A stretch of DNA of 16,138 nt from assembly GCA_009783115.1 (NCBI GenBank), contig WRHT01000012.1, positions 1-16,138 of the forward strand, given 5' to 3'. The notes below the pieces were generated by a model. It had not been told where the DNA came from and did not search any database. It saw only the letters and a list, made by a program, of their open reading frames with translations. The DNA comes from Desulfovibrionaceae bacterium. GTDB taxonomy: Bacteria > Desulfobacterota > Desulfovibrionia > Desulfovibrionales > Desulfovibrionaceae. Below are positions 7,842-15,727 of the stretch, piece after piece (positions within the stretch are counted from its first letter, which is position 1; each line of letters opens with the position of its first letter). The position numbers were made by a program, and so were the translations under genes.

Positions 7842-8774
7842 ATGGGCACACAGACGATACAAGTGGACAAGCTGATGGAATTGGGGGCGCTGCTCAAAGA
7901 GAAGCGTTGCTCTCTCGGCCTGGAGCGAGAGGAAATCGCCCTCAAAATCAAGGTCTCGACCAAAACCCTTTACGCCTTGGAAGAAGCCCTGGTGGATTCC
8001 CTCCCCCAGCCAATCTTCGCCAAGGGGCTGATCCGCTCCTATGCCCAGACCTTGGGAATTGACCCCGCGAGCATCCAGGAACTGATCGCGGCCTCCCTCT
8101 CCATCAGTACCCTGGACAACATCAACCCGGCCCTGAGCGCCTCGGCGCGCGAACAATCCATCACCATCAACCAGACCTCCAACACCAAGGCCTTTGCCGT
8201 ATTCATTCCCATCATGCTGCTGCTTATAGGCGGTCTGGGATTTGGAGCTTACAGACTCTTGGGCACGGAAATCAAGGCTTTGCTACGCGGAGAAGAGACG
8301 GAGCTTCCGGCTGAAAACGGCACGGATCACGGACTGACGCCAGCCGTCCCGCCCGCGCAGGAACAGCCGCCCCCCCAAAGTAACGCTACACCGATACAGC
8401 TCGCCGCGCTGGACATGCCGCAAAACGCCCCGGACACGCAAATCGTTCCCGCGGCAGCTCCACCCGCCGAAGCCGACTTTCCTCCCAGTTTATCCCGCCA
8501 GTCCAATACCCGGCCCAACTCCCCCATTCCCGCGGGCAACAAGCGGGTGGTGCTCTTTGCCAAGGCTGAATGCTGGGTGGGGGCGATCTTTGACGACACC
8601 GGAGAGCGCAGCTTCGTACTGGAACCCGGTCAGAGCTTCGCCCTGGATTTTCGCAACAAGCTTAAACTTACCCTGGGCAATTCCGGGGTGATCGAAATGA
8701 GCTACAACGGACAGCCGTACAGCCTTAACGGACGCTTCCGTGAAGCCATGGTCATCAACCTGCCGCCGCAATAG
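7842..8774 (+). CDS. RodZ-like HTH / transmembrane / DUF4115 protein
   Basis: The product has 310 residues with RodZ architecture. A cytoplasmic HTH_25-type domain spans about 14-82 (LGALLKEKRCSLGLEREEIA, then FAKGLIRSYAQTLGID). One transmembrane segment follows at about 117-140 (AFAVFIPIMLLLIGGLGFGA), then a Pro/Ala/Gln-rich periplasmic linker at about 150-232, then a DUF4115-type beta domain from about 235 (VVLFAKAECWVGAIFDD through FREAMVINL). RodZ links MreB filaments to the wall-elongation machinery; that role is inferred here because relatives with this layout vary in function. The ATG at 7842 has only a weak GGA (7832-7834) upstream; ATG at 7875 would remove eleven residues outside the HTH and is a possible alternative. 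The gene ends two bases from the convergent methyltransferase gene. Confidence 0.82.
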   Translation: MGTQTIQVDKLMELGALLKEKRCSLGLEREEIALKIKVSTKTLYALEEALVDSLPQPIFAKGLIRSYAQTLGIDPASIQELIAASLSISTLDNINPALSASAREQSITINQTSNTKAFAVFIPIMLLLIGGLGFGAYRLLGTEIKALLRGEETELPAENGTDHGLTPAVPPAQEQPPPQSNATPIQLAALDMPQNAPDTQIVPAAAPPAEADFPPSLSRQSNTRPNSPIPAGNKRVVLFAKAECWVGAIFDDTGERSFVLEPGQSFALDFRNKLKLTLGNSGVIEMSYNGQPYSLNGRFREAMVINLPPQ

Positions 8775-8776
8775 GT

Positions 8777-9586
8777 TTATCCCGCCCCAAGATACGGGCA
8801 AAACTCCAGGGCTTGCCCGGTCAGGGCCGGACCTTTTTCCCGCGCGTAAAGCAGCAAGGGCTGCTCCGTTACCGGCGCGCCGGCCGGCGCCGGCGGATCA
8901 ATTTTCCTGGCCGCGGCCAGGATCAGGAACGGAGGGCGCTGCGGCCGGCTTTGCACCGGCAGCAGACGCTCCGGCTGAAAATTTTCCCGGACCAGGGCCA
9001 GGAGGAGTTCCTCTTTTCTGGACTCAGGAAAAACCAGGCAGAAAATCGCGCCGGGGGCGGCGGCCAGGGCGGCCGCGCGAATAAAAATTCCCAAGGTTGC
9101 GTCCGTGCCGAACAGGGCCTGCCGCCGCAAGGGATCCGCCGAAACCCTTCCTTGGCCAGCAAGACGATAGGGCGGATTGGCCGCCAGCAGATCAAAGCCG
9201 GGGAGTACGCGGGAAATCCAGCCCTCAGCATCCGCGAGATCCGCCCGTTCCGCCCGGAAAACCTTATCCAGGCCGAGCGTCACGGCATTACGGCGCGCCG
9301 CCCGCACCAAATCCTCCTGAATATCAATTCCCAAAGCCCGGCCCGACCCAGAAGCGCTCCGCAACAGCAAACCGAAAGACACCGCCCCGCTGCCGCACCC
9401 CATATCCAGAAACCTGTCCCACCGAGGGCGGCAGGCCCGGACAAAGGCCCCCAGGAGCAAGGCATCCACGGAAAAACGAAAGGATCCCTCGGGCTGAAAA
9501 AGTCCGCGGGGGAAGGCCTCCCTCGCGCCGGCCTTTATATTATGTTGGCCTTTACATTGCCTGGACAGAAGCATAAATTGCACCAT
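8777..9586 (-). CDS. trmN6: tRNA1(Val) (adenine37-N6)-methyltransferase, TrmN6-like
   Basis: The product has 269 residues, a COG4123-type N6-adenine methyltransferase. Family marks are FQPEGSFRFSVDALLLGAF at about 30-48, the SAM loop FLDMGCGSGAV at 59-69, IDIQ at 87-90 (acidic ribose contact), and the catalytic NPPY at 137-140. E. coli TrmN6 (YfiC) methylates A37 of tRNA1(Val). The same target is likely but other N6-adenine substrates are possible within this family. The ATG at 9586 has no clear Shine-Dalgarno and ATG at 9574 is an alternative; both lie well before the conserved region. The gene is divergent from the DEAD-box helicase with a 22-base gap and converges on the RodZ-like gene with a 2-base gap. 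Confidence 0.8.
   Translation of the reverse strand: MVQFMLLSRQCKGQHNIKAGAREAFPRGLFQPEGSFRFSVDALLLGAFVRACRPRWDRFLDMGCGSGAVSFGLLLRSASGSGRALGIDIQEDLVRAARRNAVTLGLDKVFRAERADLADAEGWISRVLPGFDLLAANPPYRLAGQGRVSADPLRRQALFGTDATLGIFIRAAALAAAPGAIFCLVFPESRKEELLLALVRENFQPERLLPVQSRPQRPPFLILAAARKIDPPAPAGAPVTEQPLLLYAREKGPALTGQALEFCPYLGAG
9551..9579 (+). promoter_or_regulatory. Candidate promoter for the DEAD-box helicase gene
   Basis: TTTACA (9551-9556) and TAAATT (9574-9579) are 17 bases apart, in an AT-rich patch inside the start of the divergent methyltransferase gene. The -35 matches well, the -10 only partly. It would place the start of transcription about 20 bases before the ATG at 9609. Confidence 0.3.
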
Positions 9587-9608
9587 TAATTTTTGCCATG
9601 GATGAATA

Positions 9609-11108
9609 ATGACACGAAACCAGAATGCTGAAAATCCCGCCTTGTCCGCTCTGAAAGAGAGCCATATTTCCGCCCTTGAAGAAGATCAACTGACTGAGCC
9701 TGAAAACCCCCTGCCCAGGGTCCAACTGGAAGATTTGCCCGCCCCCCTGCGGGAGGCCGCGGCCAGGGCAGGATGGACGCGCCTGATGCCGGTGCAGTCC
9801 CTAGCCCTGCCCTACTTGCTGAAAGGGGCGGATATCATGGTGCAGTCCCGCACCGGCAGCGGCAAAACCGGAAGTTTCCTGTTGCCGGCCTTGGCCCGCT
9901 TGGATCCCAAACAAAATTTCTGCCAGGCCATGGTGCTGACTCCAACCAGGGAGCTGGCCCTACAGGTCGCCGCCGAGGCCGGCGTCCTTTTCGGGCAAAA
10001 GGGGCTGCGCGCCGCCACCCTTTACGGCGGTGTGGGCTATGCCAAACAAAACGAAGAATTGCGCCAGGGAGCGCAACTGGTCGTAGGCACGCCCGGACGG
10101 GTGCTGGATCATCTCATCCGGCGCAATTTCACCCTGGAAGCGTTGCGCATGCTGGTGCTGGACGAAGCCGACCGCATGCTTTCCGTGGGTTTTTATCCGG
10201 ATATGAAAGAAGTGCAGCGTTACCTGCCCGCAAGACCGGCGGCGGTGCATTTTTTCTCCGCCACCTTCCCCCCCCAGGTGCGGCGAATGGCCGGCGAATT
10301 CATGGCCCACCCGGCCCTGCTCAGCCTGAGCCAAGGGCAGGTGCACCATATCGAGGACATGGAGCATGTCTATTACCAGGTCAGAACCATGGAAAAGGAC
10401 CGGGCGCTGACCCGTATCCTGGAACTGGAAAGCCCTTCCGCCGCCATCATTTTTTGCAACACCAAAGCGGATGTGCATTATGTCACCGCGGTGCTGCAAG
10501 GTTTCGGCTTTAACGCGGACGAACTCTCCGCCGACCTGACCCAGGCCCGGCGCGAAGAAGTGCTGGGGAACCTGCGCGCCGGGCGGCTGCGTTTCCTGGT
10601 GGCCACGGACGTAGCCGGCCGCGGCATAGATATCCCGGAACTCACCCACGTCATCCTCTTTTCCCCGCCGGAAGACCCCGAATCCTACATCCACCGGGCC
10701 GGACGCACCGGCAGGGCCGGCGCCGGAGGCACGGTCATCTCCCTAGTGGACTTGATGGAAAAGATGGACCTGAAACGCATTGCCCGGCATTTCAAAATCA
10801 ACCTGACGGAAAAAAACCTGCCCGATGAAGAACTGCTCAGCCGGGTGCTGGGAGAGCGGCTGACCACCTTGCTGGAAACCCGGCTGCGCCACAAAACCCG
10901 CCTGGAACAGGAACGCATGGAACGCTTCCGGCGTCTGGCCGGACAGATGAATGACGACGACGAGGCCGTCAAACTTCTCTGCCTGCTGCTGGATGAGGAA
11001 TACCAAAAAAGCCTGCACTCCCCTCCCCCCCTGCCCGAACAGAGAGCCTCAAACCCTACGCCTGAAAGCGTGAACGGCAGGCGCAGAAGACGCTGGCGTA
11101 AACCCTGA
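9609..11108 (+). CDS. DEAD-box ATP-dependent RNA helicase
   Basis: The product has 499 residues with every core motif of the family: RTGSGKT (I) at 81-87, PTRELALQ (Ia) near 112-119, TPGR (Ib) at 161-164, DEAD (II) at 185-188, SAT (III) at 218-220, IIFCNTK (IV) near 280-286, ATDVAGRGID (V) at 332-341, and HRAGRTGR (VI) at 362-369. An unusual acidic, low-complexity N-terminus of about 35 residues comes before the Q-motif region. The C-terminus has a charged helical tail and ends in a basic cluster (NGRRRRRWRKP) likely to bind RNA. The family unwinds or remodels RNA, commonly in ribosome assembly or mRNA decay; the exact member (RhlE, CsdA, DbpA type) cannot be fixed by eye. The ATG at 9609 has GGATGA at 9600-9605. 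The next gene starts 9 bases after its stop. Confidence 0.93.
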   Translation: MTRNQNAENPALSALKESHISALEEDQLTEPENPLPRVQLEDLPAPLREAAARAGWTRLMPVQSLALPYLLKGADIMVQSRTGSGKTGSFLLPALARLDPKQNFCQAMVLTPTRELALQVAAEAGVLFGQKGLRAATLYGGVGYAKQNEELRQGAQLVVGTPGRVLDHLIRRNFTLEALRMLVLDEADRMLSVGFYPDMKEVQRYLPARPAAVHFFSATFPPQVRRMAGEFMAHPALLSLSQGQVHHIEDMEHVYYQVRTMEKDRALTRILELESPSAAIIFCNTKADVHYVTAVLQGFGFNADELSADLTQARREEVLGNLRAGRLRFLVATDVAGRGIDIPELTHVILFSPPEDPESYIHRAGRTGRAGAGGTVISLVDLMEKMDLKRIARHFKINLTEKNLPDEELLSRVLGERLTTLLETRLRHKTRLEQERMERFRRLAGQMNDDDEAVKLLCLLLDEEYQKSLHSPPPLPEQRASNPTPESVNGRRRRRWRKP

Positions 11109-11117
11109 AAAAAATTA

Positions 11118-11672
11118 ATGAATATCCACGAAGAAAACCCAATTATCCCGGAAAATCCAGAGCAGGAACCGGGAGAAAACCCCGTCCTGCCGGACGGGCC
11201 GGGACACGGCCCGGTGGCGAAACCCCTTCTTTACGCCGAAGAGGATATCTTCCGCCGCTTCGAGGAGGTGCTGGTTTCGCTGAACCTCCGGCAGGAAATC
11301 ACCGAGCTGGGCTGCGGCCTGAACGGCATCTTCCGTCGCGGAAGAGTACTCCGGGAACTCAACGCCATGTGCGTGGCCCTGTGGCGGCTGGCCCTGGAAC
11401 AATCCTTTCCGGAACAGGCTGAAACCCTGTTCCGGAACTACCTGGAAGATCATCCTGATCTGGGAAGAGGCAGAAAACGCAAGCAACAAGTCGGGCTGAT
11501 CCAGGTCTACTGTGAACTCTCCTCGGAAAAAAAAATCGGGGACTTCACCCCCCTGGCTCAATACCTGACTAATAAACTCAACCCCGGCGAAGATAACAAA
11601 AAAATACTCCTCTTCAAGCTCTCCCTGACCATCAGAAAATTATACCAAACCATTTTTAATTATTTGATTTAG
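11118..11672 (+). CDS. Unrecognised 184-residue protein coupled to the helicase gene
   Basis: I do not recognise this protein. The first 35 residues are Pro/Glu/Gly/Asn-rich and probably disordered. From about residue 37 the rest looks helical: [20 protein letters not shown], a middle segment with two cysteines (LGCGLNGIF and [17 protein letters not shown]), then a basic patch GRGRKRKQQ near 136-144, and a hydrophobic-aromatic end. No signal peptide and no membrane segment are seen, so it is probably cytosolic. It starts 9 bases after the helicase stop and has no Shine-Dalgarno, only an A/T-rich run, which suggests translation linked to the helicase. A helicase partner or RNA-binding role is a guess. 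The last 40 bases are noticeably AT-rich compared with neighbours. Confidence 0.7.
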   Translation: MNIHEENPIIPENPEQEPGENPVLPDGPGHGPVAKPLLYAEEDIFRRFEEVLVSLNLRQEITELGCGLNGIFRRGRVLRELNAMCVALWRLALEQSFPEQAETLFRNYLEDHPDLGRGRKRKQQVGLIQVYCELSSEKKIGDFTPLAQYLTNKLNPGEDNKKILLFKLSLTIRKLYQTIFNYLI

Positions 11673-11692
11673 GATAGCTTATCTTGTAGAAA
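11664..11692 (+). promoter_or_regulatory. Weak candidate promoter for the chemotaxis receptor gene
   Basis: TTGATT (11664-11669) and TAGAAA (11687-11692) are 17 bases apart in an AT-rich patch that covers the end of the preceding gene and the 52-base gap. Each box matches four of six consensus bases. The MCP ATG at 11725 is about 25 bases beyond the expected start. Flagellar-type promoters were not recognised. Confidence 0.25.
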
Positions 11693-11724
11693 AAAGCACA
11701 AGCTCGCCCCACGAGGAATGTTCC

Positions 11725-13746
11725 ATGTCAATATTCAAAAAAGTGCTGTTGCTTGTCTTCGTCGCCATCAGCGTCCTAATTATTGCCTTGTGCGCCATGG
11801 GCAACATTTTTATCACCAGGATGGGGGACGAATCGTCGCGGAACCAGCTTCTGGTTTACAGCGACGTGATGCAAAAAGAGATTGACAGCATCCTGCACGC
11901 CCAAGAGAGCTTCGGCAATCTCCTTCAGGACGATCACGACTTCACCAAGGCCGTTGCCACGAACGATAAAAAAGCCATGCACGATATCGTCGTGGATATG
12001 ATAAGCGCCGAAACGATTGATTTCATAACCGTATTCGACACTCAAGGCGTTGTGCTTGTTCGCGGCCATGACAGCACGGCGGGCGACGCCCTGCCGCGGG
12101 AGCGCCCCTCCGTGAGCGTGCCGTTAGACAAGGGAAAAATCATCTCCGGCATCGAGGATGACAGCGCGGCCTCGCTGGCCTTGTCCTGCGGCTTGCCTGT
12201 ACGGCATGAAGGCAGGATCGTTGGGGGAGTCGTCATCGGCCAGAGCCTGAGCACCGAAAAATTCGTGGACCGCCTCAAGCTGCTGCTGAATGTGGAATGC
12301 ACCATCTTCATGGACGATATGCGCGTGGCCACCACCATCATAAACCAAGGCAAACGCGCCGTGGGCACCAAGCTGAATAACGCGCCCATTTACGAGCAGG
12401 TCATCGGCAGAGGGGAAAAGGTTGTTTCCCGCAACGTGATCCTCGGCGAAGAGCACGATACGGCCTACTGGCCCTGGAATGATATGGGAGGCAAACGCGG
12501 AGGCATATTCTTTGTGGGCATATCCCGCACCCACATGAAAGATCTCCAGTTTTCCATAACCGCGTATTTCATCATCGCCGGGCTGGTTATCGGCGCGCTT
12601 ATGCTCATTTTGAGCGCTCTCGTGGCCCGGGCCATCGTTAAACCGCTACGTGACTCCACCGATTTCGCGGAAAGCGTCTCCAAAGGCGATCTTGACGGCA
12701 GCCTGAACGTAACCACCAATGACGAGGCCGGCGTTCTGGCCCGCGCCCTGAACGTTATGGTCAAAACCATGAAAACAAAGATGCTGGAAGCCGAAAACAA
12801 GACCATAGAAGCCGGAGAGCAGGCCCAAAAAGCCATGACGGCCGTGCAGGAAGCGGATCAGGCCAAGGGCAGAGCCGAATCCGGGCAGCACGCCCTGCTT
12901 GCCGCCGCCGAGAACGTGGAGCAGGTGGTCGGCCGCCTGACCACGGCCGTGGAAAACATCAACGACCAGGTGGAATCCTCCACCAAATCCGTATCCTTCC
13001 AACATGAGCGGGTTACGGCCGCGGCCGCGGCCATGGAAGAAATGAACGCCACGGTCATTGAGGTTTCCAGGAACGTTTCTTCGGTCGCGGCAAGCTCGGA
13101 ACGGGCGAGCGGCAGCGCGCGGGAAGGCGCGAACATCGTCAAGGAATCGATCGCTTCCATAGTCCATGTGCAAAAGGACACGGAACAGCTAAAGGAAGCC
13201 ATGCACCACCTCGGCGGACAGGCCGAGCGCATCGGCACCGTGATGACCGTGATCAACGACATAGCGGACCAGACCAACCTGCTGGCGCTGAACGCCGCCA
13301 TTGAAGCCGCCCGCGCCGGGGAAGCCGGCCGCGGTTTCGCGGTTGTGGCCGACGAAGTAAGAAAACTCGCGGAAAAAACCATGGGAGCCACCAAGGAAGT
13401 GGCTGACGTCATCGCCGGCATCCAGTCCGGGGCAAAAAACAGCATCGAAGCGGTGGACAGGACCGGCAAGAATCTGGAGGCCACCACCAGCCTGGTGTCC
13501 AAGTCCGGAAAATCCCTGAACGGCATCGTTTCCGAATCCGTATCCATAGCCGACCAGATCCGCAACATCGCCTCGGCTACGGAAAAACAGGCGGCGAACA
13601 GCGAAAAAATCGCCAAATCTCTTATGGAGATCAACAGCAGCGCCTCGGAGACGGCCATGGCCATGCAGGGATCCAGGCAAGCCACCAACGAACTCGCCAA
13701 TCAGACGCACCAGCTCCAGGATCTGGTACGGCAAATCCGCAAGTAA
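11725..13746 (+). CDS. Methyl-accepting chemotaxis protein with periplasmic cache-like sensor
   Basis: The product has 673 residues. A first transmembrane helix (about 7-30) is followed by a periplasmic sensor domain of about 250 residues; its style ([16 protein letters not shown] near 100-115, then [11 protein letters not shown] near 165-175) suggests a cache-like fold, with the ligand unknown. The second transmembrane helix is about 279-302 and the HAMP domain about 300-355. A coiled coil leads to the signalling domain, whose hairpin tip is the highly conserved [20 protein letters not shown] (515-534) and [16 protein letters not shown] (536-551), the CheA/CheW contact. No C-terminal receptor pentapeptide for CheR docking is present. 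The start is fixed by GAGGA (11713-11717) seven bases upstream. No other chemotaxis gene is in the window, so it is an orphan receptor here. Confidence 0.95.
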   Translation: MSIFKKVLLLVFVAISVLIIALCAMGNIFITRMGDESSRNQLLVYSDVMQKEIDSILHAQESFGNLLQDDHDFTKAVATNDKKAMHDIVVDMISAETIDFITVFDTQGVVLVRGHDSTAGDALPRERPSVSVPLDKGKIISGIEDDSAASLALSCGLPVRHEGRIVGGVVIGQSLSTEKFVDRLKLLLNVECTIFMDDMRVATTIINQGKRAVGTKLNNAPIYEQVIGRGEKVVSRNVILGEEHDTAYWPWNDMGGKRGGIFFVGISRTHMKDLQFSITAYFIIAGLVIGALMLILSALVARAIVKPLRDSTDFAESVSKGDLDGSLNVTTNDEAGVLARALNVMVKTMKTKMLEAENKTIEAGEQAQKAMTAVQEADQAKGRAESGQHALLAAAENVEQVVGRLTTAVENINDQVESSTKSVSFQHERVTAAAAAMEEMNATVIEVSRNVSSVAASSERASGSAREGANIVKESIASIVHVQKDTEQLKEAMHHLGGQAERIGTVMTVINDIADQTNLLALNAAIEAARAGEAGRGFAVVADEVRKLAEKTMGATKEVADVIAGIQSGAKNSIEAVDRTGKNLEATTSLVSKSGKSLNGIVSESVSIADQIRNIASATEKQAANSEKIAKSLMEINSSASETAMAMQGSRQATNELANQTHQLQDLVRQIRK

Positions 13747-13792
13747 CGCCTGGCTGGCCGACATACCCAGCGCAACGGAAGGAAACGGCAAC

Positions 13793-14767
13793 ATGCTGTT
13801 AAGTCTTACGGATTTGGCGGTGGGCTTCATAAGCCTGGAAGGATTGGCCAGGGCGGTGGATGGCGTCTCCTTTGATCTCAAGGCCGGACAAAGCTTCTGC
13901 CTGGTGGGCGAATCCGGATGCGGCAAAAGCGTCACCGCCTTGGCCCTGCTTCGTCTTTTGGCTGAACCGCCAGCCCGGATTTTATCAGGACGCGCCCTGT
14001 TTGAAGGAGAGGATCTCCTGGCCTTGCCTCCAGACCGTCTGAACCAAGTGCGCGGAGCGCGCATCGGCATGATTTTCCAGGAACCCATGACCTCGCTTAA
14101 TCCGGTGCTGCGCGTGGGCGAACAGGTGGCGGAGCCTTTGCGCCGGCACCGCCGGGCTTCCCCCAAAGAGGCTGCCGATGAAGCCGCGCGCCTGCTGGAA
14201 CAGGTGGGACTCTCCAAAACCAGGGCCAGGGCTTACCCCCATGAACTTTCCGGCGGCATGCGCCAAAGAGTAATGATCGCCATGGCCATGGCCTGTTCCC
14301 CGGCCCTGATCATCGCCGATGAACCCACCACCGCCCTGGACGCCAGCCTGCAAGGACAAATCCTGGACCTGATCCTGCGCCTGGTGCGGGAACAGCAAAG
14401 CTCCCTCTTGCTCATCACCCATGACTTGGGGCTGGTATCCCGCTACGCGGAAGAGATGGCGGTCATGTACGCCGGCAAAATAGTGGAAAGCGGCCCATCC
14501 CGGCAGATCCTGGAGGATCCTGCCCACCCCTATACCAGGGGGTTAATCGCTTCCAGGCCGCAGCCGCGGGCCGGGCAAAGGCGGGCGCGGCTGCCGGTAA
14601 TCCCTGGAAGCGTACCCTTGCCCTTACGCCGGCCGCCGGGGTGCGCCTTTAACCCGCGCTGCCCGCTGGCCGCGCCGCGCTGCCTGAAAGAAGCCCCTCC
14701 CGCGCAAAACGCTCTCCCCGGCCGAAGCGTCCGCTGCTGGCAAGCCGGCCAGGCCTGTGATCCTTGA
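13793..14767 (+). CDS. OppD/DppD-type peptide ABC transporter ATPase
   Basis: The product has 324 residues. ABC motifs are complete: Walker A GESGCGKS at 39-46, Q-loop Gln96 in [10 protein letters not shown], signature LSGGMRQR at 152-159, Walker B LIIADEP at 172-178, and switch His210 in ITHD. The C-terminal oligopeptide-transporter extension is present: HPYTRGLI at 245-252, VIPGSVP, then GCAFNPRC with Cys284, Cys290, Cys297 and Cys315. Such cysteines are known in OppD/DppD proteins and in some bind an iron-sulfur cluster. It would power import of di- or oligopeptides, or nickel, at the inner membrane with permeases and a second ATPase, none of which is in the window. GGAAGGAAA at 13778-13786 precedes the ATG. 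The upstream neighbour is a chemotaxis receptor and the downstream one a HesB-like protein, so this ATPase is separated from any transporter operon. Confidence 0.92.
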   Translation: MLLSLTDLAVGFISLEGLARAVDGVSFDLKAGQSFCLVGESGCGKSVTALALLRLLAEPPARILSGRALFEGEDLLALPPDRLNQVRGARIGMIFQEPMTSLNPVLRVGEQVAEPLRRHRRASPKEAADEAARLLEQVGLSKTRARAYPHELSGGMRQRVMIAMAMACSPALIIADEPTTALDASLQGQILDLILRLVREQQSSLLLITHDLGLVSRYAEEMAVMYAGKIVESGPSRQILEDPAHPYTRGLIASRPQPRAGQRRARLPVIPGSVPLPLRRPPGCAFNPRCPLAAPRCLKEAPPAQNALPGRSVRCWQAGQACDP

Positions 14768-14791
14768 CAATCCTCAGATCCGCCCTTATCT
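14764..14791 (+). promoter_or_regulatory. Candidate promoter for the HesB/IscA-like gene
   Basis: A perfect TTGACA (14764-14769) overlaps the stop codon of the ABC ATPase gene. The best partner is TTATCT (14786-14791) with 16 bases between them. A CATAAT (14807-14812) is an alternative -10 without a good -35. The leader to the ATG at 14848 would be about 50 bases. Confidence 0.4.
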
Positions 14792-14847
14792 CTGGAACGA
14801 AACAATCATAATATTTTTTCCGGCTGTTTCCGGCCTGGAGGTTGCCC

Positions 14848-15162
14848 ATGTTTACATTGACCGACAACGCCAAAAAAGAACTCGACGCCTTTTTTACGGA
14901 TAAAGAGAAATCCCCGGTGCGGGTGTTCATGACCTCCGGCGGGTGCTCCGGCCCGCACCTGGCCCTGGCCCTGGACGAAACCCGCGGCAACGACCAGACC
15001 TTCGACGCCCAGGGCTTCCAGTTCTGCATCGATAAGGATCTCTTCACCCAGGTGCAGGGCGTGACCATTGACGCCGGTTATATGGGTTTCATCGTGGAAA
15101 GCGTTGTTCCCCTGGAGGGCGGGGAAGGGGGATGCTCCAGTTGCGCGGGTTGCGGCGGCTGA
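14848..15162 (+). CDS. HesB/IscA-like protein with Cys-Gly-rich C-terminus
   Basis: The product has 104 residues, typical of A-type iron-sulfur carrier folds. FTLTDNAKKELDAFF begins the domain, MTSGGCSGPHLALALDE holds Cys33 in the place of the first IscA cysteine, and the C-terminus has GGCSSCAGCGG with Cys96, Cys99 and Cys102 instead of the usual CGCG. Cys60 is an extra cysteine. A-type proteins bind and transfer Fe-S clusters through three cysteines; this divergent HesB-like branch is less studied, and a metal- or cluster-binding role is inferred. The ATG at 14848 is chosen over the in-frame TTG at 14842 because GGAGG (14837-14841) lies six bases before the ATG but touches the TTG. The gene has its own candidate promoter and converges on a membrane-protein gene 10 bases away. 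Confidence 0.85.
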   Translation: MFTLTDNAKKELDAFFTDKEKSPVRVFMTSGGCSGPHLALALDETRGNDQTFDAQGFQFCIDKDLFTQVQGVTIDAGYMGFIVESVVPLEGGEGGCSSCAGCGG

Positions 15163-15163
15163 A

Positions 15164-15185
15164 CAGCGGTTTTCAGGCCCCGCTG
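15164..15185. terminator. Hairpin spanning the convergent gene ends (possible terminator)
   Basis: CAGCGG (15164-15169) and CCGCTG (15180-15185) form a perfect six-base stem around a ten-base loop, starting one base after the HesB-like stop and covering the stop codon of the convergent DUF805-like gene. Neither strand has a real T-run after the stem, so it is a weak intrinsic terminator at best. Confidence 0.3.
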
Positions 15186-15697
15186 AAGAGATCCTGCTGC
15201 CTCTTCGCCGGGGCGAGAATAAGCACCAGCAGCCATATGAGCCAGATAATCCCGAACCAGTCGCGGACCTCCGGCGGCATGCTGATGACTTCCACCGCGC
15301 TCAGGTAGGGAATGCCCAGCACATGGAAGATCGGCCCCAGTCCGTGGCCGATGAGCAGCAAAAAGAAGGGCCAGTCCAACCCGGCAGGCAGACCTATGTC
15401 GCGCAGGCGTTTAAGCCGGAGCGGACGAGTGCCGAAGGCCAGGATCAGAAAAAGAACCCCCGCGCCGATAAAATAGATATTGCTGTAAATAATCCGGGGC
15501 AAGGCCAGATCATGCAGTTGGAAAATCAGCCGGCGCAACCCCAGAGCATACAAGAGACAAAACAAGGCGGCCAGGCAGAGGTTTTCAAAAAAACGCGACC
15601 GCCCCATACGCCCGCGTTTAATCGTGAACTGGCGCTTTTTGCTCCTGCAAAGCGACTTAAACTGTTCCAGGTTAAGCATGATGGGGCCATTTAACAT
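15173..15697 (-). CDS. DUF805-like inner-membrane protein
   Basis: The product has 174 residues with four likely transmembrane helices at about 36-57, 70-88, 109-132 and 147-162. The cytoplasmic N-terminus is basic and ends in FTIKRGRMGRSRFFENLCL, which resembles the GR-x-x-R-x-x-[FW] start of DUF805 proteins. RLKRLRDIGLPAG (94-106), between helices two and three, resembles the family's RRLHDIG motif. The usual Gly/Asn-rich ending after the last helix is missing, so the assignment is tentative. The function of DUF805 proteins is not established. The ATG at 15697 is preferred because AGGCGG lies about five bases upstream on the coding strand; ATG at 15679 has none. It lies 30 bases after alanine racemase on the same strand, suggesting co-transcription. 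Confidence 0.7.
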   Translation of the reverse strand: MLNGPIMLNLEQFKSLCRSKKRQFTIKRGRMGRSRFFENLCLAALFCLLYALGLRRLIFQLHDLALPRIIYSNIYFIGAGVLFLILAFGTRPLRLKRLRDIGLPAGLDWPFFLLLIGHGLGPIFHVLGIPYLSAVEVISMPPEVRDWFGIIWLIWLLVLILAPAKRQQDLFSGA

Positions 15698-15727
15698 TTA
15701 TACCGCCTGAAAGCAACGCGGCGGACT

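Noticed and set aside
6854..7963. 369-codon minus-strand frame opposite surA
   Set aside because: A shadow of surA and the RodZ-like gene, rich in His, Gly and Gln, with no family features.
8813..9589. 258-codon plus-strand frame opposite trmN6
   Set aside because: Antisense to a methyltransferase with intact SAM and NPPY motifs; composition is Gln/Arg/Gly-rich noise.
12858..14217. Two long minus-strand frames opposite the chemotaxis receptor and ABC ATPase
   Set aside because: Both are antisense to well-defined genes and show Ser/Ala/Arg-rich shadow composition.
15160..15188. UGA of the HesB-like gene as a selenocysteine codon with the following hairpin as SECIS
   Set aside because: HesB-like selenoproteins exist, but the loop here begins only 7 bases after the UGA, too close for a bacterial SECIS, and readthrough would add just 7 more residues before another stop.
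15068..15694. 208-codon plus-strand frame over the DUF805-like gene
   Set aside because: It starts within the HesB-like gene in a wrong frame, and its product is Gln/Pro/Lys-rich, while the minus strand encodes a protein with clear membrane helices.
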